Of a stretch of 40,174 nucleotides of DNA, positions 7,866 to 15,459 are shown piece after piece. Every line of letters starts with the position of its first letter. Positions within the stretch are counted from its first letter, which is position 1. Source of the stretch: Bacteroidota bacterium. GTDB lineage: Bacteria > Bacteroidota > Bacteroidia > Sphingobacteriales > Sphingobacteriaceae. Below the pieces are notes generated by a model. It saw only the letters and a list, made by a program, of their open reading frames with translations. It was not told where the DNA came from and did no database searches. Where the stretch lies: contig JAMFRP010000028.1 in assembly GCA_026224775.1 (NCBI GenBank), forward strand, positions 1 to 40,174, in the 5' to 3' direction. The translations under genes were made by a program, and so were the position numbers.

Positions 7866-7977
7866 TTTCAGCTCAGAAACTCCCACTTGAAAACGAAAAA
7901 GGATGAATGTAAGGCGGCCCGATATGGGTGTGATCTTACTTTATCTTTTTTGTGGGATGGGAGTCCCAGAGCTGAAA
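7866..7977. other. 112-bp nested imperfect palindrome (RNA or MITE-like)
   Basis: The outer arms TTTCAGCTC (7866-7874) and GAGCTGAAA (7969-7977) pair perfectly. A 4x4 internal loop separates them from a 7-bp stem ACTCCCA/TGGGAGT (7879-7885/7958-7964). Further in, AAAAAGGAT (7897-7905) pairs with ATCTTTTT (7943-7950) with one bulged base. Then GTAAG pairs with CTTAC and CCC with GGG around a GATAT tip. Such symmetry across 112 bp implies a long hairpin as RNA or cruciform. It lies between the resolvase and lipoprotein genes and ends 34 bp before the latter's ATG. It could be a small RNA, a 5' UTR structure, a recombination site for the neighbouring resolvase, or a MITE relic. Confidence 0.65.
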
Positions 7978-8011
7978 GTAATTTAAGTATTCACACCCTA
8001 TCTTATTACAA

Positions 8012-9103
8012 ATGCAAAGCTCAAAAACTCAAAAACTCCCATTTACAAGCAAGCAGCTAATTAATATCCTTGCTTATTCACTCCTAACGACTGCTATATT
8101 TATTAATTCTGGTTGCAATCAAAGTAATCAAAACCATAGTACTGCTAATAGCGATTCCACTTCGCTAACTGCAAAAAGTAAATTTGAATATTATCTTCAA
8201 AAAAACAAAGCCAGTAATAATCCTCTGAATGAGAGATATAAAAACATTAGGCAAAGAATATTGACCGAATTAAAAACAAATAAACTTTACAATATTTTGG
8301 TGAATCAAAAAGTCGTGAATCAAAGCTATTTGATCGTCCTGCAAGTAGCAGGAAACTCAATGATAAGTGAACAAGATAGTACATTCGCAATCGAAGATGA
8401 TTTCGAGAAAAAATTAAAAGAAATTCCAGGCGCGTTAAAATTTACAATTAACATTATTCAGCTTGATATGTATGGCGGAGTACCGAATGAGATCTTAGAT
8501 GTATATTCAAGATATACTGATGAATTTAAAGTATCCGGTAATAAAGGAGATCATATTTATAGAGCAGGTGGAAACGGAGATACGGTTATACATGATAATT
8601 TTACTTTAGCAGAAGGGTTAACTGTATTTCACTATAAATATCCATCAATATTGGATGACTACTATCAGGCGATAGCTGACGGATTTACGCACTGGCAAGG
8701 TGGAGAGGGCGTGACTTTTCGATACGCTTATCTAAATACTAAAAGTGCCTTTAATCAATATCTCGGAGAAAATTATCCAAGTAGTAAAAATTATATAAAA
8801 TATGATTTAATTACGACAGCATCCAACCTATATGCGGAATATGATGCCAATGAAGTTAACGCAGATGATAAATACAAGAACAAACAAATTGCAGTTAAAG
8901 GAATAATCACTAAAATAGCTAAAGATATAATGGATGATCCTTACATCACATTAAGTACAGGAGATTTTAGTGAAATACAATGTTCTTTTAAAAGCAGTGA
9001 ACAATTAAAGACCCTATCAAAGGGTGATAATGTAACCGTTGTTGGAAAGTGTACAGGTAAAATGTCAATCGTGGTAGGACTAACAAATTGTAAATTATTT
9101 TAA
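8012..9103 (+). CDS. Lipoprotein with C-terminal OB-like (tRNA_anti-like) domain
   Basis: The 363-aa product has a lipoprotein signal: polar n-region, hydrophobic stretch, and lipobox INSGC with Cys35 as the lipidated residue, followed by a Ser/Asn/Thr-rich linker. The middle (about 60-260) is a mixed alpha/beta region of unknown identity with a Gly-rich stretch (RAGGNGD). The last ~90 residues (NLYAEYDANEVNADDKYKNK onward) look like the tRNA_anti-like OB fold. Typical features are AVKGIITKI, a DDPYITLS strand and GDNVTVVGKCTG. That module recurs in Bacteroidota lipoproteins, where ligands are generally unknown. It probably sits in the outer or inner membrane facing the periplasm. Its role on the island is unclear; the hairpin at 7866-7977 is immediately upstream. 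Confidence 0.7.
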   Translation: MQSSKTQKLPFTSKQLINILAYSLLTTAIFINSGCNQSNQNHSTANSDSTSLTAKSKFEYYLQKNKASNNPLNERYKNIRQRILTELKTNKLYNILVNQKVVNQSYLIVLQVAGNSMISEQDSTFAIEDDFEKKLKEIPGALKFTINIIQLDMYGGVPNEILDVYSRYTDEFKVSGNKGDHIYRAGGNGDTVIHDNFTLAEGLTVFHYKYPSILDDYYQAIADGFTHWQGGEGVTFRYAYLNTKSAFNQYLGENYPSSKNYIKYDLITTASNLYAEYDANEVNADDKYKNKQIAVKGIITKIAKDIMDDPYITLSTGDFSEIQCSFKSSEQLKTLSKGDNVTVVGKCTGKMSIVVGLTNCKLF

Positions 9104-9112
9104 GGATTTCAA

Positions 9113-9138
9113 AAAGCCTCACAAAGGTGGCGGGCTTT
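9113..9138 (+). terminator. Weak terminator after lipoprotein gene
   Basis: AAAGCC (9113-9118) pairs with GGCTTT (9133-9138), with an inner CAC/GTG pairing, 10 bp after the stop codon at 9103. The U-tract is short, so efficiency is uncertain. Confidence 0.4.
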
Positions 9139-9231
9139 CCGATTGCAAAAGAATGCGTTCTTTTAATGACTTGATTAGTCTGGGTGAAAAGTTTTTCTAA
9201 TGCTTTGGGTTTACAATTTCTAAAACACTAA

Positions 9232-9248
9232 ATTAAAGTTACTTTAAT
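9232..9248. repeat. ATTAAAGT-T-ACTTTAAT palindrome
   Basis: A 17-bp perfect odd palindrome, 63 bp before the ATG at 9312. Close relatives occur at 374-388, 9985-10000 and, inside the DUF488 gene, at 3155-3171. Its intergenic position before a gene suggests an operator, but AT-rich chance occurrence cannot be excluded. Confidence 0.4.
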
Positions 9249-9311
9249 ACCGGAGTGAAGAAAGTATGTTCAATTAAACGTATTTTTAATTAAATAAATT
9301 TTAAATCTACC

Positions 9312-9851
9312 ATGCATTGGTCAAACCTTATAAGTGATTTTAAACTGGGGAAACCCGATGCGATTGAAGCCCTAAGTGCCTTCGCAGGTGTAATAACTAC
9401 GTTTTTAGGAACACTGTTTATTGTCTTATCCTTTAATGCACAAAGAAGGATTAACAAAGAACAAAAAGATATAAATCGTTTAGCATTAGAAAAAAATCGT
9501 CGTGAAATCAGACCGTTTTTTCATATTTACCCACGAGAAGAAATGGATGGGAACATTATCGAACAAAGGTTAATTAAAATTAATTTGGAAAATGCTTTAG
9601 CATATAACGTGAGATTCAATTTTAATGTAAACAGCAGATTTGTAATTGAACAAGAACCACCCCTAGAAAAAAGAATATGGGAGCTAAATGAATTTTTTGA
9701 AGTTTCATACATACTTCAAAATCTGAATGACAATGCTCCCGCTAACATTGGTTACGTTGAATTTTTAGATGAGGATAATAGAATATACACACAGGTTATA
9801 AAGTCAGATGAACATGACAATCTTTTTATTTCTAAACCCAGCTACACTTAG
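9312..9851 (+). CDS. Single-TM protein with unknown C-terminal domain
   Basis: This 179-aa protein has one clear membrane helix at about residues 22-45 (LSAFAGVITTFLGTLFIVLS). A short coiled coil follows (INKEQKDINRLALEKNRREI). The C-terminal part is beta-rich (IRPFFHIYP... NLENALAYNVRFNFNV... ANIGYVEFLDEDNRIYTQVI), resembling the soluble domains of many small Bacteroidota membrane proteins of unknown function, often found on mobile islands. No catalytic motif is visible. It stands alone, downstream of a palindrome at 9232-9248 and upstream of a terminator at 10012-10045. Confidence 0.6.
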   Translation: MHWSNLISDFKLGKPDAIEALSAFAGVITTFLGTLFIVLSFNAQRRINKEQKDINRLALEKNRREIRPFFHIYPREEMDGNIIEQRLIKINLENALAYNVRFNFNVNSRFVIEQEPPLEKRIWELNEFFEVSYILQNLNDNAPANIGYVEFLDEDNRIYTQVIKSDEHDNLFISKPSYT

Positions 9852-10374
9852 ATTAATAAGGCTCTTACAATAGTTATTTTTGCTGAACTTCAAATTTCAT
9901 TATAGAAAATTGCAATTTGAAATATGGGACAAAACAAATGGGAAAGACTTTGAAACCGGAAAGTATAATCTGCTAAGAAAAGAAGTTAAAGTTACTTTAA
10001 TGTGGAAATCGAGCCTTAGGATGAAAATTCTAAGGCTTTGTTATTTTGGATTTATTACGAAAAAATGAAATTTTGAAATAAAGTTTCTTTTAAGGAAATT
10101 TGCAATGTCGAAGGATAAGGGCAGCTACCAACACACAGACACAAGTCACCACAAAAAACTATGCCCCCTGACCACACCCAGCCATAGGCAAACTACAGAA
10201 AGACTTAATGTGGCGTAATTAAATAAATTCTCAAAGCTGCGAATTTAACTTCTTACGACTTTACAAAATTTATTGGCTTACTTGAAAGAAGTGTTCGGCG
10301 ATCGCCGGCAATTAGAAGAGTATATTCTGTTTACAGGTCATCCTTGCAGCTTTGGGTGATGCAACGTTTGTGAA
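9852..10374. other. Long non-coding stretch before recombinase module
   Basis: This 520-bp stretch has no convincing gene. A 62-codon frame (9880-10068) has no family features and contains the terminator at 10012. A 37-codon frame (10105-10218, MSKDKGSYQHTDTSHHKKLC...) has an AAGGA-like sequence before its ATG but an odd C-rich composition; it is a weak candidate small gene. A stop-free piece ending KEVFGDRRQLEEYILFTGHP (to about 10350) has no start and may be a gene relic. The CGGCGATCGCCG palindrome (10296-10307) is unusually GC-rich for the island. Confidence 0.5.
10012..10045 (+). terminator. Rho-independent terminator
   Basis: AGCCTTAG (10012-10019) and CTAAGGCT (10030-10037) form a perfect 8-bp stem with a 10-nt loop, followed by TTGTTATTTT. 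It probably ends transcription from the 9312 gene, about 160 bp upstream. Confidence 0.7.
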
Positions 10375-10542
10375 ATGTTAAATGTAAATGCAGATGAAAT
10401 ACATAAACTAACTATTGAAGAAGTAAAGCAATTCCGAGGCTTTAGTTTAATGGAAGATGCTGACATTGAATTAGTTATAAATAATCTTTATATGCTATCT
10501 TTACTATGTTATGAGTTTAATCAATCAAATAATACTGAATGA
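10375..10542 (+). CDS. Small protein translationally coupled to the recombinase
   Basis: ATG at 10375 opens a 55-aa frame (MLNVNADEIHKLTIEEVKQF ... LYMLSLLCYEFNQSNNTE). Its stop overlaps the recombinase start as ATGA (10539-10542), a classic sign of translational coupling. Small proteins of this size and pattern (an LTIEEV-like N-terminus and a hydrophobic C-terminal helix) commonly precede large serine recombinases in Bacteroidota, so this is probably a real accessory gene of the recombination module. Its role is unknown; a recombination directionality factor or regulator is conceivable (inference). Confidence 0.6.
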   Translation: MLNVNADEIHKLTIEEVKQFRGFSLMEDADIELVINNLYMLSLLCYEFNQSNNTE

Positions 10543-12155
10543 ATAATTTAGACGCTTTTCGAAATACACACAAAAAAACACCCAAACACATTATAACTGC
10601 TCAAATTGAGGTTGCAGTAATTTATAACAGAGTTTCTACACCAAAGCAGGAAAGGCTCAATCATAGTTTGGATACGCAACTTAATATTTGTGAAGGATGG
10701 TGTAAGCAGAATGATGTTGCTATTTTGAAAAAATTTGGAGGTACTTCTGAGAGCGCAAAAACTGATGATAGAAAAGAATTTAGCAAAATGCTTGACTTTG
10801 TTATAAAGAACAATACTAACAAGCAATCACAGTTTAAAATTAAGCATGTAGTAGTTTCCGCTTTAGATCGGTTCTCACGGAGCGGGGCTCGAGGAGCTAT
10901 GATAATTGAAAGTTTAAAAGATGTTGGGGCAGAGCTTGTCGCTGTTGATGATAATTTGGATAACAATACCTCACATGGTAAATTCTTTCAGGGCGTCAAA
11001 CTAATGTATAATGAATATGAAAATAACATTAGAAGAGACAAAATTATTTTAGGCACAAAAAACATGTTAATGAATGGTGGATGGCCTACTAAAGCGCCAC
11101 TTGGTTACTCAAAGATTTTAGATGAGGGAAGTAGGTATAAAAAGAGCGTCATAAATCCGACAGGTGAATTAATAGAAAAGGCTTTTCGTTTAAAATTAGA
11201 GGGGCAAACTAATACTTATATTCAAAAATGGTTAAAACTATATGGATTGAATTTACGTCCTCAGAAGCTTTGTGATATTTTTAAAAATCCTTTCTATTGT
11301 GGGGTCAATAAACATGCCCTTTTAGACTATGAGCCAGTTATTGGCAATCAAGAAATTATGTTAACCCAGGAAGAGTTTATAAAAATAAATAATATAAATG
11401 CAAAGTATCTAAAAACTCATAAAACGGATGATGATTTTTTCCCTTTAAAATCGTCTCTAATATGTGATATATGTGGAAGTAAAATGACGGCATACCACAT
11501 AATTGGTAAGAATGCTAAATACTACAAGTGTAATAAGCTTTGTAAAGTGAATTTTAATGCCCATAAGATGCATATCCTTTTCAAACAATACTTAGATATG
11601 TTTAACTTAAATGAGATGTATACAGCCCCGTTAATGCTTCAATTGAAATATACCTTTGATAAACAAAATCACAGACAGAAAATAGAATCACAAGAATTGG
11701 CAAAACATATGACGAGACTGAAAAACGAAATGGAAAAAATCGATGAAAGGTTTGCGACAGGCGACATAGAGAAAGAACTTCATCATAAGGTCCATGGAAA
11801 AAAGACATTGGAATATGCAGAAATGGAAAAAGAATATAATAAGCTGAATTATAAGTTATCGAACCTTGACTACTTCATAAGACTATCATTAAAATTGTGC
11901 TCAAATCTTAGTGTATTATGGGAAAATAGCACATTAAGTATCCAACAAAGACTTCAAAACTTGATGTTTCCTAAAGGCATAAGGTTCAATAAAGAAATAC
12001 CTAATTATCGAACCATTGAAACCAATAGATTTTTTACTTTAATTACCTCATTATCAAATATAATTACAAACAAAAAAACCGGAGAAACCAGTATTGAAAC
12101 TGGTTTATCCGGTTCGGTGGTCCCGACGAGAATCGAACTCATATCTAGAGTTTAG
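10539..12155 (+). CDS. Large serine recombinase (island integrase), 538 aa
   Basis: This is the likely integrase of the island. The resolvase domain begins YNRVSTPKQE with catalytic Ser33 and includes VSALDRFSRSG (about 107-117) with its conserved arginines. The Recombinase domain (about 175-275, ILGTKNMLMNGGWPTKAPLG onward) follows. A zinc ribbon has cysteine pairs CDICG and CNKLC (about 309-335), and a coiled coil covers about 385-440. The C-terminus to about NIITNKK looks like normal family sequence. The final ~27 residues (TGETSIETGLSGSVVPTRIE...) are antisense translation of the host terminator and tRNA-Arg gene. The gene therefore reads across the island-chromosome junction, and its native C-terminus in the excised form is probably different. 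The start overlaps the preceding small gene. Confidence 0.9.
   Translation: MNNLDAFRNTHKKTPKHIITAQIEVAVIYNRVSTPKQERLNHSLDTQLNICEGWCKQNDVAILKKFGGTSESAKTDDRKEFSKMLDFVIKNNTNKQSQFKIKHVVVSALDRFSRSGARGAMIIESLKDVGAELVAVDDNLDNNTSHGKFFQGVKLMYNEYENNIRRDKIILGTKNMLMNGGWPTKAPLGYSKILDEGSRYKKSVINPTGELIEKAFRLKLEGQTNTYIQKWLKLYGLNLRPQKLCDIFKNPFYCGVNKHALLDYEPVIGNQEIMLTQEEFIKINNINAKYLKTHKTDDDFFPLKSSLICDICGSKMTAYHIIGKNAKYYKCNKLCKVNFNAHKMHILFKQYLDMFNLNEMYTAPLMLQLKYTFDKQNHRQKIESQELAKHMTRLKNEMEKIDERFATGDIEKELHHKVHGKKTLEYAEMEKEYNKLNYKLSNLDYFIRLSLKLCSNLSVLWENSTLSIQQRLQNLMFPKGIRFNKEIPNYRTIETNRFFTLITSLSNIITNKKTGETSIETGLSGSVVPTRIELISRV
12072..12112 (-). terminator. Terminator of the metG-tRNA-Arg unit
   Basis: On the minus strand, 12112-12099 pairs with 12092-12079 (CCGGA-AAACCAGT arms, one mismatch, 6-nt loop) and is followed by seven T (12078-12072). 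It lies 5 bp after the tRNA 3' end. It overlaps the 3' coding end of the island recombinase on the other strand. Confidence 0.88.
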
Positions 12156-12189
12156 GAAACTCCTATTCTATCCGTTGAACTACGGGACC
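12118..12189 (-). tRNA. tRNA-Arg (anticodon CCU)
   Basis: The minus strand folds as a full cloverleaf: acceptor GGTCCCG (12189-12183) with CGGGACC (12125-12119), anticodon arm GGAGT-TTCCTAA-ACTCT (anticodon CCT), T-arm ATGAG-TTCGATT-CTCGT, and discriminator A at 12118. CCA is not encoded (CCG follows). It reads codon AGG. Its 3' end faces the island, making it the probable integration target. It lies 56 bp after metG on the same strand. Confidence 0.96.
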
Positions 12190-12245
12190 AGTTTTGCAAA
12201 GGTGCAAATTATAGCTGAAATTATTCAGTTAAAATGTAAATTGAC

Positions 12246-14318
12246 TTATCGCACAACGGAACCATTATGCAAAGCATCAACTGGTGATACAAAGCATAGT
12301 TTCCCTTCCGAATCCTCTGCCATCAGTATCATACCCTGCGATAATATTCCTTTTATTTCTCGTGGTTCAAGGTTTACTAAAATGCTTACTTGTTTGCCTA
12401 TTATAGCTTCCGGCTCATGATACTCTGCAATTCCTGATACAACTGTGCGCTCATCAATACCGGTATCAATAGTTAACTTTAATAACTTCTTGGTTTTAGC
12501 CACTTTTTCGGCTGCTAAAATGGTACCTGTGCGGATATCCATTGCCGCGAATGATTCAAAACTGATATTTTCCTTTGCCGCCGCTATTGGTGTTTGTTTT
12601 GTAATCGTGGCAGCTTGTTTTTTATCCAGTAATTTTTGTACCTGCTTTTCAATAACTTCATCCTCTACTTTTTCAAATAATAAAGCAGCAGGGTTTAATT
12701 GATGGCCGTTCTCAAACTTTATCGCATCACCAAAAGAAACACCAGATAGATCATAGTTGAGCATTCCGAAAATTTTAGTAGCCGTGCCTGGTAAAAATGG
12801 CTGAAGGCAGGTTGCCAAATTCGCTATTAAAAACAAGCAGTTATGCAACGCTTCCTTAGCATCATCCGGGTTGGTTTTAATCGTTTTCCAGGGCTCTTTC
12901 TCTGTCAGGTATTTATTACCCAAACGGGCAATATCCATCACATTTTGCAGCGCTTGCCTGAATTTATAATTCTCTAAATTCTGATCAAGCTCGGTATAGA
13001 ATTCACCTAGTTGTGCATTAAGCAGATTATCGGTAAGCTTTATTTCACCACTTGCTGTTTCAACTTTGCCATCGTAAAACTTATGCATCAGTATCATTAC
13101 GCGGTTAACGTAGTTGCCTAATATGGCCACCAACTCATTATTTACACGAGCCTGGTAATCTTTCCAGGTAAACTCACTATCGCTGGTTTCAGGCAATATG
13201 GATGTCAACACATAACGCAATTCATCTTGCTTACCCGGAAACTCTTCCAAATATTCATGAAGCCAAACCGCATGGTTACGTGACGTAGACAGCTTCTCGC
13301 CTTCTAAATTCAGAAACTCATTTGCAGGCACATTTTGCGGCAGAATATACTCGCCATGTGCATGTAATATAGATGGGAAAATTATACAGTGAAAAACAAT
13401 ATTATCCTTACCAATAAAATGGATCAGGCATGAATTATCTTCTTCTTTTTCCTGTTTCTTCCAGTAAGCTTTCCAGTCTTTTCCCTTATCAATGGCCCAT
13501 TGTTTTGTTGCAGATATATAGCCTATCGGCGCATCCATCCAAACATAAAGCTTTTTCCCTTTGGCTTCATCCAATGGCACGTCAATACCCCAGTCCAGGT
13601 CGCGTGTCATTGAGCGCGGTTGCAGGCCCGATTTTAACCATGACCGGCATTGGCCGAATACGTTCACCTTCCATTCGCCTTCTTTCTTGTCTATCCAGCT
13701 TTCCAACCACGGCTGATATTTATCTAATGGTAAATACCAATGTTTAGTCGGCCTTAAAATGGGTGCTTTACCACTTAAAGTTGATATAGGATTGATTAAA
13801 TCAGTTGGGTTTAATGATGTGCCGCAGTTTTCACATTGGTCGCCGTAGGCGTGCTCATAACCGCAATTAGGACAAGTACCGGTAATGTAACGGTCGGCCA
13901 GGAACTGTCCATAATCTTCATCAAAATATTGTTCAGAGTATTTCTCTACAAATTCATCTTTCTCATACAAATTCAAAAAGAACTCTTGCGAAAGATCATG
14001 ATGGATGGAAGATGAGGTACGGTGATAAATATCGAACGCGATCCCAAACTCCTCAAAACTATCTTTTATCTGGTTATGATATTTATCGATAATAGCCTGT
14101 GGCGTAGTACCTTCTTTTTTAGCCTTTATAGTGATGGCAGCGCCATGCTCATCGGAACCACAAATGTATACTACATCCTTCTTTTTAAGGCGAAGGTAGC
14201 GCACAAAAATATCGGCAGGTAAATATGCCCCGGCTAAGTGGCCAATATGTAATGGCCCATTAGCATACGGCAGGGCTGATGTAACGGTGTATCTTTTAAA
14301 TTTATTAAGTTGTGACAT
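12246..14318 (-). CDS. metG: Methionyl-tRNA synthetase
   Basis: This 690-aa cytoplasmic enzyme charges tRNA-Met with methionine using ATP. The class I signature HIGH is at 24-27 within ALPYANGPLHIGHLAGAYLP. The KMSKS-equivalent KLSTS is at 342-346, and the zinc knuckle has Cys149, 152, 162 and 165. The anticodon-binding helical domain covers about 390-540. A C-terminal tRNA-binding OB domain (about 580-690, FAAMDIRTGTILAAEKV ... GILSQGMILMAED) is fused, as in the long MetG form. The length fits the family. It is followed by tRNA-Arg on the same strand and faces ldcA across a 94-bp divergent promoter region. Confidence 0.98.
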   Translation of the reverse strand: MSQLNKFKRYTVTSALPYANGPLHIGHLAGAYLPADIFVRYLRLKKKDVVYICGSDEHGAAITIKAKKEGTTPQAIIDKYHNQIKDSFEEFGIAFDIYHRTSSSIHHDLSQEFFLNLYEKDEFVEKYSEQYFDEDYGQFLADRYITGTCPNCGYEHAYGDQCENCGTSLNPTDLINPISTLSGKAPILRPTKHWYLPLDKYQPWLESWIDKKEGEWKVNVFGQCRSWLKSGLQPRSMTRDLDWGIDVPLDEAKGKKLYVWMDAPIGYISATKQWAIDKGKDWKAYWKKQEKEEDNSCLIHFIGKDNIVFHCIIFPSILHAHGEYILPQNVPANEFLNLEGEKLSTSRNHAVWLHEYLEEFPGKQDELRYVLTSILPETSDSEFTWKDYQARVNNELVAILGNYVNRVMILMHKFYDGKVETASGEIKLTDNLLNAQLGEFYTELDQNLENYKFRQALQNVMDIARLGNKYLTEKEPWKTIKTNPDDAKEALHNCLFLIANLATCLQPFLPGTATKIFGMLNYDLSGVSFGDAIKFENGHQLNPAALLFEKVEDEVIEKQVQKLLDKKQAATITKQTPIAAAKENISFESFAAMDIRTGTILAAEKVAKTKKLLKLTIDTGIDERTVVSGIAEYHEPEAIIGKQVSILVNLEPREIKGILSQGMILMAEDSEGKLCFVSPVDALHNGSVVR

Positions 14319-14412
14319 TAATCTGCATCCTTATTAATAATTTGGCAAAGATAATTTATTTTAATGAGGAAGTCGGGCTGCATAGGACTGTTACTTCCGA
14401 AAGAATTTTATT

Positions 14413-15345
14413 TTGATGATGGATAACAGCGAACATTCAACTATTCAGGGAATTGCTCCTCCATACCTTAAAAAGGGCGATAAGGTTGCCATAACCTGCC
14501 CTGCTAAAAAATTACCCAATCCGATGACGGATGCTATCGATCTTTTACAATCGTGGGGATTGGAAGTTATTTTAGGGGAAACGTTAAATTTATCATTTCA
14601 CCAATTTGCGGGGGACGACGATCAACGCGCACAAGATCTGCAGCGTTTTATTGATGACAATAGCATTAAAGTCATAATAGCTGCGCGCGGAGGATATGGC
14701 ACGATCAGAATGATAGATAAGGTAGATTTCAGCAGGTTAGCTCAAAACCCTAAATGGCTGGTTGGCTTTAGTGATATTACCCTGTTACACAATCATTTAT
14801 ATACTAATTTTAATATACAATCCATCCACGGGCAAATGCCGGTTAATATTCCGGATGCCTCCGCAAAATCATTGGAATCATTGCGTAAAGCATTATTTGG
14901 CGAAGAAATTTCGTATGAGTTTAACTCGCATGCACTAAACAACAGCGGTGAGGCCGAAGGGGTACTAGTTGGCGGTAACCTATCTTTGTTGGCAGCGGTA
15001 GCGGGATCTGTTTCCGACCTTGATTACAGCAATAAAATACTTTTTATTGAAGATGTAGGGGAATACCTATATGCGATTGACCGTATGATACGTATGCTTG
15101 ACCGCGCAGGTAAACTTAAAAGCCTCGCAGGTTTAATTGTTGGTGGTTTTACCGGGATAAAGGACAACGATATTCCTTTTGGGCAAACTGTTGAACAGAT
15201 AGTTATGGATGTAGTGAAAAAGTATGACTACCCTGTATGTTTTGATTTTCCTGCAGGCCATATCCCTGATAACCGCAGCATTATTTTAGGACGGAAAGTA
15301 AGTTTATCGGTACAGCATCACCAGGTGATGCTTAATTATCTGTAG
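14413..15345 (+). CDS. ldcA: LD-carboxypeptidase (peptidase S66)
   Basis: This 310-aa enzyme is predicted to remove the terminal D-Ala from murein tetrapeptides during peptidoglycan recycling. The N-terminal domain has KKGDKVAITCPAKKLP and AARGGYGTIRMID. The Ser-Glu-His triad is visible as Ser120 (VGFSDIT), Glu213 (LFIEDVGEY) and His283 (FPAGHIPDN), with the spacing expected for family S66. No signal peptide is seen, which agrees with a cytoplasmic enzyme. It is transcribed away from metG and converges on the SusD-like gene, with a bidirectional terminator between. Another S66 role, such as microcin-type peptide immunity, cannot be excluded. Confidence 0.93.
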   Translation: MMMDNSEHSTIQGIAPPYLKKGDKVAITCPAKKLPNPMTDAIDLLQSWGLEVILGETLNLSFHQFAGDDDQRAQDLQRFIDDNSIKVIIAARGGYGTIRMIDKVDFSRLAQNPKWLVGFSDITLLHNHLYTNFNIQSIHGQMPVNIPDASAKSLESLRKALFGEEISYEFNSHALNNSGEAEGVLVGGNLSLLAAVAGSVSDLDYSNKILFIEDVGEYLYAIDRMIRMLDRAGKLKSLAGLIVGGFTGIKDNDIPFGQTVEQIVMDVVKKYDYPVCFDFPAGHIPDNRSIILGRKVSLSVQHHQVMLNYL

Positions 15346-15400
15346 CATCTAAATAAGTTTCAAACGTTTTCCTATTATTCAACTTTCACGTTGCCTCATA

Positions 15401-15437
15401 AAAAAACCCTGACCGTATTAAACGATCAGGGTTTTTA
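15401..15437. terminator. Bidirectional terminator between ldcA and susD-like gene
   Basis: CCCTGA-CGT (15407-15416) pairs with ACG-TCAGGG (15422-15431) with one mismatch and a short loop, flanked by six A on the left and five T on the right. It therefore works for both convergent genes. Confidence 0.9.
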
Positions 15438-15459
15438 ATTTATTAACTGTTTAATTTAA

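Noticed and set aside
9880..10068. 62-codon plus-strand frame in the long spacer
   Set aside because: No family features, and it runs through a strong terminator hairpin at 10012-10037.
230..12014. 12-bp direct repeat AATTATCGAACC at 230-241 and 12003-12014 as attachment cores
   Set aside because: The right copy encodes the conserved NYRT stretch of the recombinase and lies ~100 bp inside the gene, so it is a poor attachment-site candidate; a chance match in AT-rich DNA is likely. Comparing with an empty site would settle it.
12094..12420. 108-codon plus-strand frame starting MKLVYPVRWSRRESNSYLEF
   Set aside because: It is antisense to the tRNA-Arg gene and the metG 3' end; the RWSRRESNSYLEFRKLLFYP part is simply tRNA read backwards.
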